DNA from: Flavobacteriales bacterium
GTDB lineage: Bacteria; Bacteroidota; Bacteroidia; Flavobacteriales; JABDKJ01
Length of the DNA stretch: 9,163 nt
Assembly (NCBI GenBank): GCA_013002285.1
Contig: JABDKJ010000060.1
Coordinates: 1 to 9,163 of the forward strand
Reading direction: 5' to 3'
Made by a program: the position numbers and the translations under genes. Numbering within the stretch: the first letter of the stretch is position 1; each line of letters begins with the position of its first letter. Shown here in pieces: positions 1 to 7,011 of this stretch. The notes below the pieces were generated by a model, which had not been told where the DNA came from, ran no database searches, and worked only from the letters and a program-made list of their open reading frames with translations.

Positions 1-1116
1 ATGCAGGATCTCTTTTGGATTTGCCTTCTTAACTGCAACTCTGGAAATGATCCGCTCAACATCACCTATTTGTTTGAATTTCAGAGAAATATCCGCTATT
101 CGGTCTTCCTCGGATGCAAAGAATGAAACACCATCCAATCGATCATTGATGCTTTGTATGTCCTTCAAAGGAAGGAGTATCCAACGTTTAAGCAATCGCG
201 CTCCCATAGGAGAACTTGTATGGTCCAAAACGCTCATGAGCGATAGGCCATTTGGGTTCAAAGGATGAATGAGTTCTAGGTTGCGGATAGTAAAAGGGTC
301 CAACCAAACGTGTTCATTTTCATCTAGCCTTGAAATGGAACGAATGTGGTTAAGGTCGGTATGATGCGTGTCTTTGAGATACTGCAGTACAGCTCCAGCG
401 GCAATAACACCATTGGGGAGTTCTGAAATACCAAATCCTTTTAAGGAAAGTGTTTGAAATTGGTCAAGCAACTTTTCTTTTGCAAAGTCTGGTTCAAAGA
501 TCCAATCTTCAAGTTCAAATGAGTTGAATGCATTTTTCGAAAGATCATCAAAGTCATCGTGCCTGCTTCTGCAATGAAGAACTTCACTTGGTTTGAATGC
601 TTCCAGTAGTTTTTGAATGTAAGCTTCATCTCCTTCAGAGATCAGAAATTCTCCAGTTGAAATATCTAAAAAGGATATTCCCAATTGAGCACGATCGAAA
701 TGAATGGCAGCGAGAAAGTTGTTTGACTTATTGTCAAGGACATTGTCATTCAAAGCAACTCCTGGAGTGATCAATTCGGTAACTCCTCTCTTAACGATAG
801 TCTTTGTCTGCTTTGGGTCCTCAAGCTGATCACAAATAGCAACACGAAATCCAGCTCTTACGAGTTTCGGTAAATACGTTTCTAGTGAATGATGAGGAAA
901 ACCAGCGAGATCAATAAATGCGGCCGCCCCATTCTTTCGCTTTGTCAGAACAATACCCAGAACTTTGCTCGCTCTCACTGCATCTTCTCCAAATGTCTCA
1001 TAAAAATCTCCGACCCTGAAAAGCAACAATGCATCTGGATATTTCGCCTTGATGCCATTATATTGCTTCATCAAAGGGGTTTCTTTCGATGATATTTTAT
1101 TAGTTTTGACGGCCAT
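1..1116 (-). CDS. mutS: DNA mismatch repair protein MutS, N-terminal part (runs off left edge)
   Basis: MutS recognises mispaired or looped-out bases and, with MutL, starts mismatch repair in the cytoplasm. I translated the whole stretch by eye: it is open for 372 codons from ATG at 1116 to the window edge, with no stop or frameshift. The mismatch-reading Phe-X-Glu motif is at residues 38-40 within GDFYETF, matching the position in E. coli MutS. The mismatch-binding domain (about 1-125) contains FPHHSLETYLPKLVRAG, followed by the connector domain (about 130-250). The start of the core domain is clear at about 300-350 (IRNLELI, SVLDHTSSPMGARLLKRW). The clamp and the ATPase domain lie beyond the edge; the family usually has 850-880 residues, so a little under half is present. 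It is divergent from the RNA methyltransferase gene across 59 bp. I see no convincing promoter box in that gap; an AGG lies 7 nt before the start. Confidence 0.97.
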   Translation of the reverse strand, partial: MAVKTNKISSKETPLMKQYNGIKAKYPDALLLFRVGDFYETFGEDAVRASKVLGIVLTKRKNGAAAFIDLAGFPHHSLETYLPKLVRAGFRVAICDQLEDPKQTKTIVKRGVTELITPGVALNDNVLDNKSNNFLAAIHFDRAQLGISFLDISTGEFLISEGDEAYIQKLLEAFKPSEVLHCRSRHDDFDDLSKNAFNSFELEDWIFEPDFAKEKLLDQFQTLSLKGFGISELPNGVIAAGAVLQYLKDTHHTDLNHIRSISRLDENEHVWLDPFTIRNLELIHPLNPNGLSLMSVLDHTSSPMGARLLKRWILLPLKDIQSINDRLDGVSFFASEEDRIADISLKFKQIGDVERIISRVAVKKANPKEILH

Positions 1117-1175
1117 TTCTAACCTAGCGAAGAAAAGGAATTGCCTTTTGATGGCCAATTTTTATTGCTTCTTTT

Positions 1176-1709
1176 ATGAACAGGAAACTGAAACTGGATG
1201 AACTTAAAAGACCTACTCTCAGCGAGTATGTGGAAACGCATAAATTCCCTGTAGTTTTGGTCCTTGAAAATGTGCGAAGTTTAAATAATATTGGGTCAAT
1301 GTTCCGCACCGCTGACGCCTGTGGTATTGCATCTATTTATCTTGCTGGCTTCACTGCTAAACCGCCTCATAAGGATATCAATAAAACAGCCATTGGAGCA
1401 ACAGAAAGTGTCGATTGGAAATATTTTGAGAACATAACAGATGCATTGGATGATCTTAAAAAAACAGATCATGTTGTTTACGCAGTAGAACAAACTGAAG
1501 GCTCCATTAAACTGAATGAAATGGACTGGCAGACCAGTGAGAAAATTGCCTTGGTCATGGGAAATGAATTAACGGGAGTGGAACAAAGTACTATAGATCT
1601 TTGTGACGGAACGATAGAAATACCTCAATTCGGGACTAAACATTCATTTAATGTCAGTGTTTGTGCGGGTCTTGTTCTTTGGGACTTGATAAGTCGGAAG
1701 TACCTTTAA
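1176..1709 (+). CDS. TrmH/SpoU-family RNA 2'-O-methyltransferase
   Basis: A 177-residue SPOUT-class methyltransferase predicted to transfer a methyl group from S-adenosylmethionine to a ribose 2'-OH in tRNA or rRNA, in the cytoplasm. All three SpoU motifs are visible. Motif 1 is ENVRSLNNIGSMFRTADA (31-48), with the catalytic-type Asn32 and Arg44. Motif 2 is IALVMGNELTGV (124-135). Motif 3 is IPQFGTKHSFNVSVCAG (149-165). Motifs 2 and 3 form the knotted cofactor site. It is a minimal catalytic domain without the N-terminal L30e-like substrate-binding domain of RlmB, so the substrate cannot be named from sequence. ATG 1176 is chosen because the protein begins about 25 residues before the first core strand, as expected, and because the divergent mutS start limits extension. 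The leader is T-rich with no Shine-Dalgarno. The family call is secure; the target base is unknown. Confidence 0.93.
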   Translation: MNRKLKLDELKRPTLSEYVETHKFPVVLVLENVRSLNNIGSMFRTADACGIASIYLAGFTAKPPHKDINKTAIGATESVDWKYFENITDALDDLKKTDHVVYAVEQTEGSIKLNEMDWQTSEKIALVMGNELTGVEQSTIDLCDGTIEIPQFGTKHSFNVSVCAGLVLWDLISRKYL

Positions 1710-1768
1710 TTCGTCTCTAAAAATTGAGGATTTGGCTAAATTTATGTAACTTTAATTCTTATTATTTG

Positions 1769-1776
1769 TACTTTAG
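1769..1776 (+). promoter_or_regulatory. Candidate -7 box for the DUF6089 gene
   Basis: TACTTTAG matches five of the six fixed bases of the Bacteroidota -7 consensus TAnnTTTG and ends 22 nt before the ATG at 1798. That is the same spacing as the candidate boxes before nupC and gap in this window. There is no clear TTTG-type -33 element at the expected distance, which keeps confidence low. Confidence 0.35.
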
Positions 1777-1797
1777 AAAGCATTCAGGTCAATTAAA

Positions 1798-2778
1798 ATG
1801 CAGAATCACTACTCAAAATTAGCTATTCTCGGCATATTTATATTTGTCGTAACAAGCATCGATGGTCAATACTTTCGAAGACAAACCTATTGGAAACAGG
1901 ATAGGGCAGAGATCTTTGGAGGTATTGGAGTCTCTAACTTCTTAGGAGATCTTGGGGGAAGGGATCAGATCGGTACTGATTTCTACTGGGATCTTGAGCT
2001 TTCCGTGACCAAGCCAGCCATCACTCTTGGATATAGGTATAGAACATCAAGAAAAACAGCACTGCGAACAGCATTTAGTTTTGGTGTAGTAGCAGGGGAT
2101 GATAAACTTACAAAAGAACAATTCAGAAGTACTCGAAACCTTCATTTTAGATCAAATATTTTTGAGCTCTCGACCACTTTCGATTTTGAGATCTACGAAT
2201 TCAGACCTGGACACAGGTATAGTCTGGGTGTTAAGGGTACAGGTTCCAGGTATGGAGCAGTTATATATGGTATTGTGGGAGTTTCTGGATTCTATTTCAA
2301 TCCGCAGGCAAATTACCAGGGGAATTGGGTTGACTTGAAACCATTAGGAACCGAAGGACAAAATTTTGAAGATGGGGCCGACTCGTATTCTAATTTTGGG
2401 ATTGGAATTCCGGCAGGTATTGGATATAGAAAAAGAGTGAATTCAGTTGCAAGTATTGGAATTGAATTTTTACATCGCTTTACCTTCACGGATTATATTG
2501 ATGACGTAAGCACAAATTATTATGATAACACAGAAATTACGCTTCAAGATGGTCCTATTGCAGGATATTTAGCGGATCCTTCACTTCCTGTTTTTGTGAC
2601 ACCAGAGGGAGATGTTTTGCCTGGGATCGCCACCAATCCAACCGCTCAAAGAGGGGATGAAAATGATAAAGACGCTTTCATGTTCATTACAGTTAACTAT
2701 CAGCGTAGGCTAAAGAAGAACAACTTCAGACGAAGCAAGCGTGTGATCAGACGTAGAGGTAAGAAGATCGTTTTCTGA
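1798..2778 (+). CDS. DUF6089-family outer-membrane beta-barrel protein
   Basis: A 326-residue predicted outer-membrane barrel of a family I recognise as DUF6089, found in Bacteroidota; its function is not established. Residues 1-23 look like a Sec signal peptide: Lys7, a hydrophobic stretch from 8 to 18, then SIDG before Gln24-Tyr25. The mature start carries the family-like segment AEIFGGIGVSNFLGDLGG (37-54). Alternating aromatic and polar strands follow (TLGYRYR 76-82, SNIFELSTTFDFEIYEF 119-135, GIGIPAGIGYRKR 201-213, SIGIEFLHRFTFTDY 219-233), ending with a strand-like FMFITVNYQRRL (294-305). Beyond it lies an unusually basic tail: 13 of residues 303-323 are Lys or Arg. A long loop at about 234-292 probably faces outward. 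It follows the methyltransferase gene by 88 bp on the same strand, with a possible promoter of its own, and ends convergently 25 bp from the lipoprotein gene. ATG 1798 is the obvious start because of the signal peptide. Confidence 0.85.
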   Translation: MQNHYSKLAILGIFIFVVTSIDGQYFRRQTYWKQDRAEIFGGIGVSNFLGDLGGRDQIGTDFYWDLELSVTKPAITLGYRYRTSRKTALRTAFSFGVVAGDDKLTKEQFRSTRNLHFRSNIFELSTTFDFEIYEFRPGHRYSLGVKGTGSRYGAVIYGIVGVSGFYFNPQANYQGNWVDLKPLGTEGQNFEDGADSYSNFGIGIPAGIGYRKRVNSVASIGIEFLHRFTFTDYIDDVSTNYYDNTEITLQDGPIAGYLADPSLPVFVTPEGDVLPGIATNPTAQRGDENDKDAFMFITVNYQRRLKKNNFRRSKRVIRRRGKKIVF

Positions 2779-2790
2779 TCCTCACTTTTT
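2745..2790 (+). terminator. Candidate intrinsic terminator spanning the DUF6089 stop codon
   Basis: Perfect 7-bp arms GATCAGA (2745-2751) and TCTGATC (2774-2780) can pair across a 22-nt loop and are followed by CTCAC and a run of five T (2786-2790). The right arm includes the stop codon at 2776-2778. The loop is long and the stem only 7 bp, so this is a weak terminator at best. It is the only hairpin plus T-run I see between the two convergent genes, and it serves the plus strand only. Confidence 0.35.
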
Positions 2791-2803
2791 ATCTACATAC
2801 TAT

Positions 2804-4186
2804 TTAGGAACTTAAATATTCAGCGAAGAGTGTCTCCAATTTTGGATCCGATGGTCTGGGTGCATCAGCATTGATAATGTTCCCATCCTTATCAATAAAG
2901 AGAAATCTAGGAATGCCGGTTATGCTATAGCCTTTTACAAAAGAAGATGACCAATCTTTATCTGCGATAACTTGAACTCCTCCTAATTCTTTTTCGCTGA
3001 CCATTGAAAGCCATTTCCCTTTGTCCACTTGTTTATCGATAGATACGCTGACAAATTCTATGGGTTCGTTGTGATACTTGTCTTCAATTTCTTTCAAATA
3101 AGGGATCTCCCGTTTGCAAGGCCCGCACCAAGTTGCCCATACATCTACATAGACCAATTTGCCTCTAAGATCTTCAAGAGAAACCATTTTACCATTCGCA
3201 TCTTCATATGTGAATGTAGGTGAAGGCATGCCTTTAGCAAGATCCTTTACCTCTTCATACTTGGTGTTCACTCTTGTTCTTAGATCTTCATCTTTAGAAT
3301 GAGTGTTAATAAGAGCGACCAATTTGGATAAATTCTCATTTGAAGGAGATACCTGAAACGCCAAGTCATTAAGCACAGCCTCTTTGATCAAGGGACTTTT
3401 TAAACTTGAGATGATACCAGAGATCTGATCGAACTTTGCTGGGTCGCGTGATATCAGACTGTAGTAATTTATAACCACGTTCCTGTAGTTTTCCAAATTC
3501 CTGAATTCGGCATCGTTGTCTTTATCCATCTCTTCTAGTGGCTTCAGGAATTCACCACTGGGCTCAAAGTCTGTTTTTTTAGTGAAGTATTCATGTCCAG
3601 ACTTATAAGAAACGATAGAAAGCAATTTTCCATATTCAATATCTTTCCTTTCCCATTGAAGGAAGGACTCAGGTAAGTCTTCGAAAGAATTTAAGAAGGC
3701 TAGGTCAGCGTCATATTTATCCTTCATTTGGGTTTTGTACTCTTCTTCTTCCGAAGAATAGAATGCCACCACATCAAAAGTCTTTCTACCCTGTTCTTTT
3801 TTTAGCGCTTTTGCAGACAGATAGCTATTTGGTGCTGCTCCTTCACCTGAATAACTGAGGCTTTCATCGAACTGCATGTAGTTCAGTTCTACATGAAGGT
3901 CTTTACCAGGGGTCAAATAAATATTCGTGTTCTCATTTTTGTGGATAAAACGGTAATAACCTTCTGCAATGTACAATGTGTCTCTGAAGGATCCATCAGG
4001 CCCAATATTGATGCTCTCTAAAAGATTTCCTGCTTTCAATGTTATGACCGCATCGACAGGAGCAGTCAATTTTCCCGAAATAACTATTGGGTCTGGGACA
4101 TGTTCATCACCTGCATTTTTTGAAGTACATGAAAAGATCATCATGATCGATACAACCAACAAATTGGAAAAAGTGAATGGTCTCAT
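2804..4186 (-). CDS. TlpA-like thioredoxin-fold lipoprotein (thiol-disulfide oxidoreductase)
   Basis: A 460-residue predicted periplasmic lipoprotein that probably reduces or exchanges disulfides in exported proteins. The N-terminus has a hydrophobic segment ending in the lipobox-like IFSC, with lipidated Cys20. Residues about 30-115 form a beta-rich domain resembling the N-terminal domain often found before TlpA domains in Bacteroidota. About 120-315 is charged and mostly helical. About 320-460 is the thioredoxin-like domain, with VDVWATWCGPCKREIPYL (347-364), redox cysteines Cys354 and Cys357, and a probable cis-proline at Pro426 in TGIPRFLF. The gene begins 21 bp after folA on the same strand, so it is probably the last gene of a thyA-folA transcript, although no metabolic link to folate is evident. 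The ATG at 4186 has an A+T-rich leader and no Shine-Dalgarno. The client proteins are unknown. Confidence 0.88.
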   Translation of the reverse strand: MRPFTFSNLLVVSIMMIFSCTSKNAGDEHVPDPIVISGKLTAPVDAVITLKAGNLLESINIGPDGSFRDTLYIAEGYYRFIHKNENTNIYLTPGKDLHVELNYMQFDESLSYSGEGAAPNSYLSAKALKKEQGRKTFDVVAFYSSEEEEYKTQMKDKYDADLAFLNSFEDLPESFLQWERKDIEYGKLLSIVSYKSGHEYFTKKTDFEPSGEFLKPLEEMDKDNDAEFRNLENYRNVVINYYSLISRDPAKFDQISGIISSLKSPLIKEAVLNDLAFQVSPSNENLSKLVALINTHSKDEDLRTRVNTKYEEVKDLAKGMPSPTFTYEDANGKMVSLEDLRGKLVYVDVWATWCGPCKREIPYLKEIEDKYHNEPIEFVSVSIDKQVDKGKWLSMVSEKELGGVQVIADKDWSSSFVKGYSITGIPRFLFIDKDGNIINADAPRPSDPKLETLFAEYLSS

Positions 4187-4207
4187 AAATTATGTGTTTA
4201 GAATATT

Positions 4208-4714
4208 TTAGGCCGGAAGATACTCAACGATGGTAAAATCCAAAGGGTCTTTGCCATCGGCAGGGTGATCGAGGATCAGTTTGGCCTTCCAATTGTCCGT
4301 GTCGATCTTAGGAAAAAATACGTCTGCTTCAAAATTACCGCTGACATGCGTAATAAGCATTCGACTTACAAGTTTATTCTCTAAAGCATAGGTATAAACC
4401 TGACCGCCACCAATAATGAAGACTTCTTTTTGATCTTCAAGTTCAGCGAAATCCAAGGCTTTTTCCATTGAAGAGAATATTTGGACACCATCAAGTGTTA
4501 GGTCGGTCCTTCGACTTACAACGATATTTGTCCTGTTTGGAAGGGGGCGGTATTTCTCAGGGATAGAATAATAATTTTTTCTACCCATAATAACGTAGTG
4601 ACCAGAAGTGGTTTCTTTAAAAAATCTCATGTCCCGTGGCAGATGCCAAAGAAGGTCGTTATCCTTTCCAATGGCCCCGTTTTCGGCTACGGCCGCGATT
4701 ATGGTTACTTGCAT
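4208..4714 (-). CDS. folA: Dihydrofolate reductase, type I
   Basis: This enzyme reduces 7,8-dihydrofolate to tetrahydrofolate with NADPH in the cytoplasm, regenerating the cofactor used up by thymidylate synthase and supporting purine and dTMP synthesis; it is the trimethoprim target. The 168 residues are a normal length. Visible landmarks are the Met20-loop region AIGKDNDLLWHLPRDM (14-29), with catalytic Asp28 in LPRD (E. coli Asp27), Phe32 after it, the NADPH-binding VIMGRKNYYSIP (41-52), RPLPNRTNIVVSR (57-69) with the substrate-carboxylate Arg61, the IIGGGQVY cofactor motif (100-107), and Thr122 in LITHV. The start ATG overlaps the thyA stop codon by one base (TAATG), indicating translational coupling. 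The gene ends 21 bp before the lipoprotein gene. No resistance-type change can be judged from sequence alone. Confidence 0.97.
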   Translation of the reverse strand: MQVTIIAAVAENGAIGKDNDLLWHLPRDMRFFKETTSGHYVIMGRKNYYSIPEKYRPLPNRTNIVVSRRTDLTLDGVQIFSSMEKALDFAELEDQKEVFIIGGGQVYTYALENKLVSRMLITHVSGNFEADVFFPKIDTDNWKAKLILDHPADGKDPLDFTIVEYLPA

Positions 4715-5508
4715 TAGATCGAAACCATAGCTTTAATATGTGGTTCAGGATCATAATCGACCAATTGAAAGTCATCGAAAGTAAAAGCGAATATGTCTTT
4801 AACCTCTGGATTGATGATCATTTTTGGCAGGCTCTTAGGTGTTCGACTTAACTGCAGTTCTGCTTGCTCTATATGATTATTATATAAGTGAACATCACCG
4901 AAGGAATGCACGAATTCACCCACCTCAAGATCGCAAACTTGTGCGACCATCATGGTCAACAATGCATAAGAAGCAATATTGAATGGTACGCCCAAAAAGG
5001 TGTCAGCGCTTCTTTGATATAGCTGACAACTGAGTTTACCATCCCCTACAAAAAACTGGAACAAACAATGACAAGGTGGAAGTGCCATATTCGGAATATC
5101 AGCGGGATTCCATGCCGAAACGATGAGCCTTCTAGAATCTGGATTGGTTTTGATCATCTCGATCAAGTTCTTTATCTGATCAACTGTTCCGCCTTTTTTG
5201 TCTGGCCAACTGCGCCATTGATGTCCGTACACCGGGCCAAGGTCACCATTTTCATCTGCCCATTCATCCCAAATGCGTACACCATTTTCTTTGAGGTACG
5301 AAACATTCGTATCTCCTTTCAAAAACCATAAGAGCTCGTGGATGATCGATCTCAAGTGCAATTTCTTTGTGGTAAGAACTGGGAATCCCTCTTGAAGGTC
5401 GAATCGCATTTGATAACCGAAACAAGCTAATGTTCCAGTTCCCGTGCGGTCGTGTTTCTGCGTTCCTTTGTCAAGTATATGTTGTAATAGATCGAGATAG
5501 GCTTTCAT
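4714..5508 (-). CDS. thyA: Thymidylate synthase (ThyA type)
   Basis: Converts dUMP and 5,10-methylenetetrahydrofolate to dTMP and dihydrofolate in the cytoplasm. Starting at ATG 5508 it has 264 residues, the length of E. coli ThyA, and key residues fall at E. coli numbers: phosphate-binding Arg21 in HDRTGTGT, Arg126-Arg127 in [11 protein letters not shown], nucleophile Cys146 in [11 protein letters not shown], Asn177 in [13 protein letters not shown], and His207 and Tyr209 in DVHLYNNH. An in-frame TTG at 5529 would add seven residues, but it lies inside the predicted promoter -7 box and the added residues match nothing in the family, so ATG 5508 is chosen. The leader is A+T-rich with no Shine-Dalgarno. 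The gene has its own upstream promoter candidate in the 84-bp gap after nupC, and its TAA stop overlaps the folA ATG. Confidence 0.98.
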   Translation of the reverse strand: MKAYLDLLQHILDKGTQKHDRTGTGTLACFGYQMRFDLQEGFPVLTTKKLHLRSIIHELLWFLKGDTNVSYLKENGVRIWDEWADENGDLGPVYGHQWRSWPDKKGGTVDQIKNLIEMIKTNPDSRRLIVSAWNPADIPNMALPPCHCLFQFFVGDGKLSCQLYQRSADTFLGVPFNIASYALLTMMVAQVCDLEVGEFVHSFGDVHLYNNHIEQAELQLSRTPKSLPKMIINPEVKDIFAFTFDDFQLVDYDPEPHIKAMVSI

Positions 5509-5526
5509 GGAAAAATTTAATAGGTG

Positions 5527-5534
5527 CAAAGTTA
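5527..5534 (-). promoter_or_regulatory. Predicted promoter -7 box for thyA-folA-lipoprotein operon
   Basis: On the minus strand this reads TAACTTTG, a perfect match to the Bacteroidota -7 consensus TAnnTTTG. Its last base is 19 nt upstream of the thyA ATG. A start point about 6 nt further would give a leader of roughly a dozen bases and would exclude translation from the TTG at 5529. The -33 element is poor: only a TTTA-like sequence near 5555-5558, about 20 bases upstream. Confidence 0.6.
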
Positions 5535-5563
5535 TAAGTTCCCTTTGGGCTTTTTAAATTCTG

Positions 5564-5591
5564 TTGATAAGTTGTAAAGTATCTTGATAAG
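5564..5591 (-). repeat. Direct repeat CTTATCAA x2 upstream of the thyA promoter
   Basis: The 8-bp sequence CTTATCAA (minus strand) occurs exactly twice, at 5584-5591 and 5564-5571. The two copies start 20 bp apart, close to two helical turns. Both lie upstream of the predicted thyA -33 region, roughly 45 to 70 bp before the inferred start point, where an activator could bind. The upstream copy is within two bases of the nupC stop codon and also forms part of a small A+T-rich hairpin (ATCTT-GAT-AAGAT, 5581-5593) with no T-run. The repeat is visible; a regulatory role is only a guess. Confidence 0.3.
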
Positions 5592-5592
5592 A

Positions 5593-6948
5593 TCAATAGA
5601 ACATCCCAGCGATAGCAGCGGTTGCAAAACAAGCTAATGTGCCACCGATCAGTGCCTTTATTCCAAATTGTGACAGCGTTTTTCGTTGGCTAGGTGCGAT
5701 GGCTCCAATACCTCCTATCTGTATTCCAATAGAGGAGAAATTGGCAAATCCACATAATGCATAAGCCGCTATGATCTTGGATTTTTCAAAGCCAAGAATT
5801 GAAGACTTCAAGGAAGCGAATGCAACAAATTCATTGATCACAGTTTTTGTTCCCAAAAGCTCTCCTACGACCAAAGCATCAGACCATGGCACGCCAAGTA
5901 TCCATGCGAATGGTGCAAAAAATAATCCGAAAATATATTCCAGGCTAAAACCTTCAAATTTACCACCTTCACATTTGCAAGTTTCGACATTGTACGTGCC
6001 ACCAGTTACTTCTCCAATGCTTTGATTAAGCCCCGTCCAGCAGCCTATCATATCAGTGAGCACATAATTCACCATAGCGATCATAGCAATGAAAACGAGC
6101 AACATGGCACCTACATTTACGGCCAGCTTTATACCATCTGTCGTTCCATTGGCTATGGCGTCCAATACATTCGAACCGATCTTTTCTTTGGAAATATCCA
6201 GATCGGTGTTGATCTCGATATCCTTGTCTTCTGGATAGAGGATCTTGGCCATTACAATAGCAGCTGGCGCTGAGATAACAGAAGCAGTTAATAGGTGAAA
6301 GGCATATTCATCTCCAAGGAAGCCAACAAAAGCCGCGAATACCCCTCCTGCGATAGTTGCCATTCCTCCTGTCATAAGACACATGATCTCAGACTTTGTC
6401 ATGTTCTCTAAGTAGGGTTTTACAATAAGAGGTGCTTCTGTTTGGCCAATGAAAACATTCGCTGCAGCAGCTAGACTTTCGGCTCCTGAAAGACGCATGA
6501 CCTTGCTCATGACCCAGGCCAATCCATAAACTATCTTCTGAAGTATTCCTAAATAATAGAGAAGGGAAGAAAGGGCTGCAAAGAACACTATAGTGGGTAA
6601 TACTTTGAAAGCGAAGACATAGCCTATAGTGTGCAGTGCCTGGCCATCTTCGCTAGGAGTGTATACCTGTAACCAATCCGGCCATGCACCAAAAACAAAT
6701 ACTGCGCCTTTTTCAGTGAAATTGAGGACCTCTATAAAGAATTGTGCGATACCATCAAAAACCCAATAAACTGGCTGGAACTTGAATATGGCCAGCGCAA
6801 GAATGATCTGAAAGAGCATTCCTTTTCCGACTAATGCCCAATCTATATCTTTCTTTTTTGAAGAAAACAGATAGGCTAGCGCTACTATCACGACAAGTCC
6901 AAATATTCCTCTGGGAATAGCACTCCAGTGCCAAGGTAGTTGTTCCAA
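5593..6948 (-). CDS. nupC: Concentrative nucleoside transporter (CNT/NupC family)
   Basis: An inner-membrane symporter that takes up nucleosides with Na+ or H+ for salvage. The 451-residue protein is hydrophobic throughout with several membrane segments. CNT signatures are present: FAFKVLPTIVFFAALSSLLYY (112-132), the nucleobase-binding GQTEAPLIVKPYL (168-180), TKTVINEFVAF (367-377) and CGFANFSSIGIQIGGIGAIAP (399-419). Between about 300 and 336 there is a loop with Cys303, Cys324 and Cys326 that looks longer than in the compact bacterial CNTs I know. The start is TTG at 6948: an in-frame TAA lies four codons upstream (6958-6960), and the next Met (43) would delete the conserved first helix and the FSSKKKDIDW segment. 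It lies 63 bp after gap with its own promoter candidate. Nucleoside specificity and coupling ion are not readable here. Confidence 0.93.
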   Translation of the reverse strand: MEQLPWHWSAIPRGIFGLVVIVALAYLFSSKKKDIDWALVGKGMLFQIILALAIFKFQPVYWVFDGIAQFFIEVLNFTEKGAVFVFGAWPDWLQVYTPSEDGQALHTIGYVFAFKVLPTIVFFAALSSLLYYLGILQKIVYGLAWVMSKVMRLSGAESLAAAANVFIGQTEAPLIVKPYLENMTKSEIMCLMTGGMATIAGGVFAAFVGFLGDEYAFHLLTASVISAPAAIVMAKILYPEDKDIEINTDLDISKEKIGSNVLDAIANGTTDGIKLAVNVGAMLLVFIAMIAMVNYVLTDMIGCWTGLNQSIGEVTGGTYNVETCKCEGGKFEGFSLEYIFGLFFAPFAWILGVPWSDALVVGELLGTKTVINEFVAFASLKSSILGFEKSKIIAAYALCGFANFSSIGIQIGGIGAIAPSQRKTLSQFGIKALIGGTLACFATAAIAGMFY

Positions 6949-6969
6949 TGAAGTTCTTTATAAAGTCTC

Positions 6970-6999
6970 TAAATATACTTTTTTGGATCCAATGGCAAA
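6970..6999 (-). promoter_or_regulatory. Predicted nupC promoter
   Basis: On the minus strand, TTTG (6996-6999) is followed after 18 bases by TATATTTA (6970-6977), which matches five of six fixed bases of TAnnTTTG. The -7 box ends 22 nt before the TTG start codon, the same spacing as at gap. It lies entirely within the 63-bp gap after the gap stop codon, suggesting that nupC need not depend on read-through. Confidence 0.45.
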
Positions 7000-7011
7000 A
7001 AAAGGGATCTT

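Noticed and set aside
1124..1309. 61-codon minus-strand open frame between mutS and the methyltransferase
   Set aside because: It mostly overlaps the conserved first SpoU motif of the methyltransferase in antisense; its low-complexity Ser/Phe composition reflects the opposite strand.
5509..5529. Seven-residue N-terminal extension of ThyA from TTG 5529
   Set aside because: The TTG lies inside a perfect -7 box, and the shorter form gives the 264-residue length and residue numbering of E. coli ThyA.
5541..5555. CCCTTTGGG followed by five T as a plus-strand terminator
   Set aside because: The stem is only 3 bp and no plus-strand gene ends here.
6981..7010. GATCC/GGATC inverted repeat after gap as a terminator
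   Set aside because: The stem is 5 bp with a loop of about 15 bases, and no T-run follows on the minus strand; the GGATCC is just a self-palindromic hexamer.
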